A stretch of 7,341 nt of DNA, taken from the NCBI GenBank assembly GCA_009774215.1, contig VSNH01000210.1, positions 1 to 7,341 of the forward strand, read 5' to 3'. The position numbers and the translations under genes are program-made. The stretch's first letter is position 1, and every line of letters starts with the position of its first letter. The DNA comes from Lachnospiraceae bacterium (lineage in GTDB: Bacteria; Bacillota; Clostridia; Lachnospirales; Lachnospiraceae). The notes under the pieces are model-generated. The model worked only from the letters and a program-made list of their open reading frames with translations. It searched no databases and was not told where the DNA came from. Below, piece by piece: positions 6,856 through 7,341 of the stretch.

Positions 6856-6880
6856 GAATCTATTATGCAACTGTAGATTC
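6856..6880 (-). repeat. Inverted repeat in the leader of the HEPN-like operon
   Basis: Perfect 7-bp arms GAATCTA (6856-6862) and TAGATTC (6874-6880) flank an 11-nt centre. The repeat lies between the predicted transcription start (about 6891) and the ribosome binding site of the 253-aa gene. No T-run follows it on the minus strand, so it is not a terminator. It could be an operator, or an RNA hairpin that the product recognises or cuts for autoregulation. Confidence 0.45.
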
Positions 6881-6897
6881 GATGTATTTTGGTTTTG

Positions 6898-6926
6898 ATT
6901 ATAGCACAAGAACAGGTTTGCTTCAA
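6898..6926 (-). promoter_or_regulatory. Promoter of the HEPN-like gene pair (extended -10)
   Basis: On the minus strand TTGAAG (6926-6921) is followed after 17 bp by the consensus -10 TATAAT (6903-6898), preceded by TGC. The start would be near 6891, about 50 nt before the ATG. It sits 15 bp past the stop of the upstream membrane gene, giving the cassette its own expression. Confidence 0.8.
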
Positions 6927-6940
6927 TTTGCTCAAAGGAT

Positions 6941-7341
6941 TTATTTTATCTCCTCAACGCCAAGCAGGTTGTCTGTTAGTGCCGCTTTGGTTAAGAGTGG
7001 GTTCTGCCCGGAAGGGATACTGTCTGAAGTCTTGAAATAAAGCCGGTAGGAAATGCCGGAACGGATATTATGGTCTTTCCCAATCCGTAGCAGGTGCTCA
7101 TTGCCGTCGTGGTCGGTAAGCACAATGTCATGGCTGTTCCTGAAAAGCCGCAGTCTGACATCCGTGCAGGTGCCCTCCAGCACAAAGTAGGTCTTCCTTT
7201 TGATCTGAAGACCAAGCAGGATGGCTTTTACGGCAGAACCGGCGAACAGCAGGATACTGAGAATAAAAAAAGAAGTGTCCCCTTCATGGAGAAAGAAAAC
7301 GAGGCCGGTAAAAAAGCAGCCGGTCCCGACAAGAAACGTCA
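6941..7341 (-). CDS. Small membrane protein, C-terminal part, function unknown (partial)
   Basis: The frame is open from the right window edge to the TAA at 6941 and shows 132 residues without a start, so the N-terminus is missing. Visible residues 1-17 and 24-43 are two hydrophobic helices joined by a short acidic loop (HEGDT). A basic stretch (QIKRK, 45-49) follows, consistent with a cytoplasmic tail. The tail (50-132) is predicted to be mostly strands and ends in LLGVEEIK. I do not recognise a family. An internal GTG at 7183 could open an 80-aa frame but would discard the membrane segments, so the longer reading is preferred. It is the last gene before the AT-rich cassette. The part of it sampled is richer in G+C than the HEPN-like genes, so it probably belongs to the element backbone. 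Confidence 0.72.
   Translation of the reverse strand, partial: TFLVGTGCFFTGLVFFLHEGDTSFFILSILLFAGSAVKAILLGLQIKRKTYFVLEGTCTDVRLRLFRNSHDIVLTDHDGNEHLLRIGKDHNIRSGISYRLYFKTSDSIPSGQNPLLTKAALTDNLLGVEEIK

Noticed and set aside
6941..7183. An 80-aa gene starting at GTG 7183
   Set aside because: The same frame stays open to the window edge and encodes two membrane helices upstream, so the GTG is internal.
1..7341. CRISPR array, tRNA or rRNA genes, insertion sequence ends
   Set aside because: No regularly spaced repeats, no tRNA-like cloverleaf, and no transposase frame or terminal inverted repeats were seen.

Overview
The window looks like part of an integrative or conjugative mobile element from a Gram-positive anaerobe, most likely a gut Clostridia/Lachnospiraceae-type host. 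This is inferred from the strong Shine-Dalgarno sites, extended -10 promoters, the mix of backbone genes and the GC content. Backbone lines counted by hand are about 57% G+C. No integrase, relaxase or type IV secretion gene is in view, so the mobile-element reading is contextual. Every supported gene is on the minus strand, so transcription runs from the right end to the left.

In transcription order: (1) 7341-6941 is the C-terminal part of a two-helix membrane protein cut by the window edge. (2) 6926-5560 is an AT-rich two-gene cassette with its own extended -10 promoter. Its 253-aa and 165-aa products each carry an R-x4-H motif typical of HEPN-fold RNases. (3) 5559-5313 is a 247-bp control region with a near-consensus promoter, three copies of AGCGTGT, and a leader holding an intrinsic terminator threaded by a 33-codon open frame. 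(4) 5312-4881 is a single-stranded DNA-binding protein, followed at once by a second intrinsic terminator. (5) 4773-1 holds a two-helix membrane protein with a long soluble tail, a 594-aa MoxR/CobS-like AAA+ ATPase, a 110-aa XRE-type regulator, and a VWA-domain protein that runs off the left edge. These four are packed with gaps of 28 and 12 bp and a final overlap of 65 bp.

The AAA+ and VWA proteins form a MoxR-VWA type pair (compare CobS/CobT, NorQ/NorD, RavA/ViaA), in which the ATPase and its MIDAS-bearing partner remodel or assemble a client. Here the VWA protein also has an HExxH motif, an XRE gene sits between the two, and a membrane protein precedes them, so the client may be at the membrane. 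No cobalamin or denitrification gene is present. The two terminators, one before and one after ssb with little room for a promoter after the second, suggest that the whole ssb-membrane-AAA-XRE-VWA unit is controlled by readthrough or antitermination.

The best candidate for an undescribed system is the paired HEPN-like cassette, probably a defence or toxin-type cargo. Second is the MoxR-XRE-VWA/HExxH module under tandem attenuators.
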